Source: JBBSTY01 sp038235385 (GTDB lineage Bacteria > Actinomycetota > Acidimicrobiia > Acidimicrobiales > Acidimicrobilacustridaceae). Taken from it: DNA of 13,050 nucleotides. The stretch is from the NCBI GenBank assembly GCA_038235385.1, contig JBBSTY010000122.1, positions 1 to 13,050 of the forward strand, given 5' to 3'. Under the pieces are notes generated by a model. It made no database searches. It was not told where the DNA came from and saw only the letters and a list, made by a program, of their open reading frames with translations. Of the stretch, positions 12,583-13,050 are shown piece by piece. Position numbers and translations under genes: made by a program. How positions within the stretch are numbered: the first letter of the stretch is position 1; each line of letters starts with the position of its first letter.

Positions 12583-13050
12583 GCCTCGCCACCCCCACCC
12601 CGGTGCGGGCACCGCGCGGCGATCTCCTGGTGAGCACCGTCACCGACAAGGCGCTGATCCTCGATCGCGCCGGCGAGCGCGCCCACCTGCTCAACGCCAG
12701 CGCCCTGTGGGTGTTCGACCTGCTCGACGGCACCCGATCGGTCGACGACATCGTCGCCGTCATCGCGAGCGAGCTCGCCGTCGAGGACGACACCATCCGC
12801 GCCGACGTCGTCGCCGCCGTCGACGAGTTCACCGACGCCGGGCTGCTCGACGGCGACGATCCTGCCCCGTCGCCCACCGCGCCGGCGGCGGTCCGCGCCG
12901 ACGACGAAGCTCCCACAGCGGGTGCGCCGCCGGCCGAGGGCACCCTCGGCCCGTACGACGCCATCGGGTTCACGTTCGTCGTCCACACCGCCGACGGCGT
13001 GATCGCCGACGAGCTCGAACCGCTCCTGGCCGGGCTCGCCACCGATCGTC
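12579..13050 (+). CDS. PqqD-like (RiPP recognition element) protein with C-terminal extension, cut by window edge
   Basis: 157 codons are visible and the frame is open at the edge. Residues about 12-92 match a PqqD-type domain (PF05402): DLLVSTVTDKALILDRAGER, then AHLLNASALWVFDLLDGTRS, the hallmark 'lN.sa..vw.lldG..svd.iv', VDDIVAVIASELAVEDDTIR, ADVVAAVDEFTDAGLLDG. In RiPP pathways this winged-helix fold binds the leader of a precursor peptide; in other clusters it accompanies HprK-related kinases. A disordered Ala/Pro linker follows (about 93-122), then a new domain begins with LGPYDAIGFTFVVHTADGVI and ADELEPLLAGL. That resembles the N-terminal region of HprK-related kinases of PqqD-linked clusters, but too little is visible to be sure. 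ATG at 12579 overlaps the stop of the 22-aa ORF. The rest of the operon lies to the right. Confidence 0.82.
   Translation, partial: MSLATPTPVRAPRGDLLVSTVTDKALILDRAGERAHLLNASALWVFDLLDGTRSVDDIVAVIASELAVEDDTIRADVVAAVDEFTDAGLLDGDDPAPSPTAPAAVRADDEAPTAGAPPAEGTLGPYDAIGFTFVVHTADGVIADELEPLLAGLATDR

Overview
The window is very GC-rich (roughly 70% by eye) with strong G/C preference at third codon positions. It carries a mycobacterial-type MenB, a UMPS-like (type 2) PyrF, a DUF2505 protein, and several TANNNT -10 boxes placed 6-7 nt before a start codon. Together these point to an actinomycete, most plausibly the class Acidimicrobiia. The phylum is well supported; the class is inference.

Layout. (1) 1-538, minus: 5' part of menB (menaquinone synthesis), cut by the window edge. 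(2) 639-3726, plus: three genes, namely a secreted endonuclease/exonuclease/phosphatase-fold enzyme ending in a Thr/Pro linker and PRFTG, an SRPBCC-fold protein 9 nt later, and an alpha/beta-hydrolase lipoprotein with its own leaderless-type promoter. (3) 3766-3791: a perfect hairpin between that run and a convergent beta-lactamase-fold serine hydrolase (3812-5044, minus), which has a perfect inverted repeat at its predicted transcription start. (4) 5278-6437, plus: two overlapping membrane-protein genes. (5) 6615-8350, plus: a 14-codon upstream ORF overlapping the pyrF start, pyrF with an Asp/Ala-rich insert, and a 179-aa protein of unknown function. (6) 8347-8648, minus: a frameshifted remnant of a lost gene. 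(7) 8688-10483, minus: an amidohydrolase-2 gene followed 5 nt later by a TetR regulator, with a promoter and an imperfect palindrome upstream. (8) 10688-10757: ten perfect copies of a heptamer, right behind a DUF2505 gene (10763-11263, minus). (9) 11355-13050: a short orphan coding tail, a Tat-exported protein (minus), a possible 33-aa ORF (minus), then on the plus strand a 22-aa ORF with a good Shine-Dalgarno whose stop overlaps the ATG of a PqqD-domain protein that runs off the window.

Most genes are ordinary housekeeping or accessory metabolism. The right end is the best place for an undescribed system. A PqqD-like fold is the peptide-binding element of many RiPP pathways. Here it is joined by a flexible linker to the start of a second domain, preceded by a translationally coupled micro-ORF, and placed head-to-head with a Tat-exported protein. 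What this locus makes cannot be decided from the window because its downstream genes are missing.
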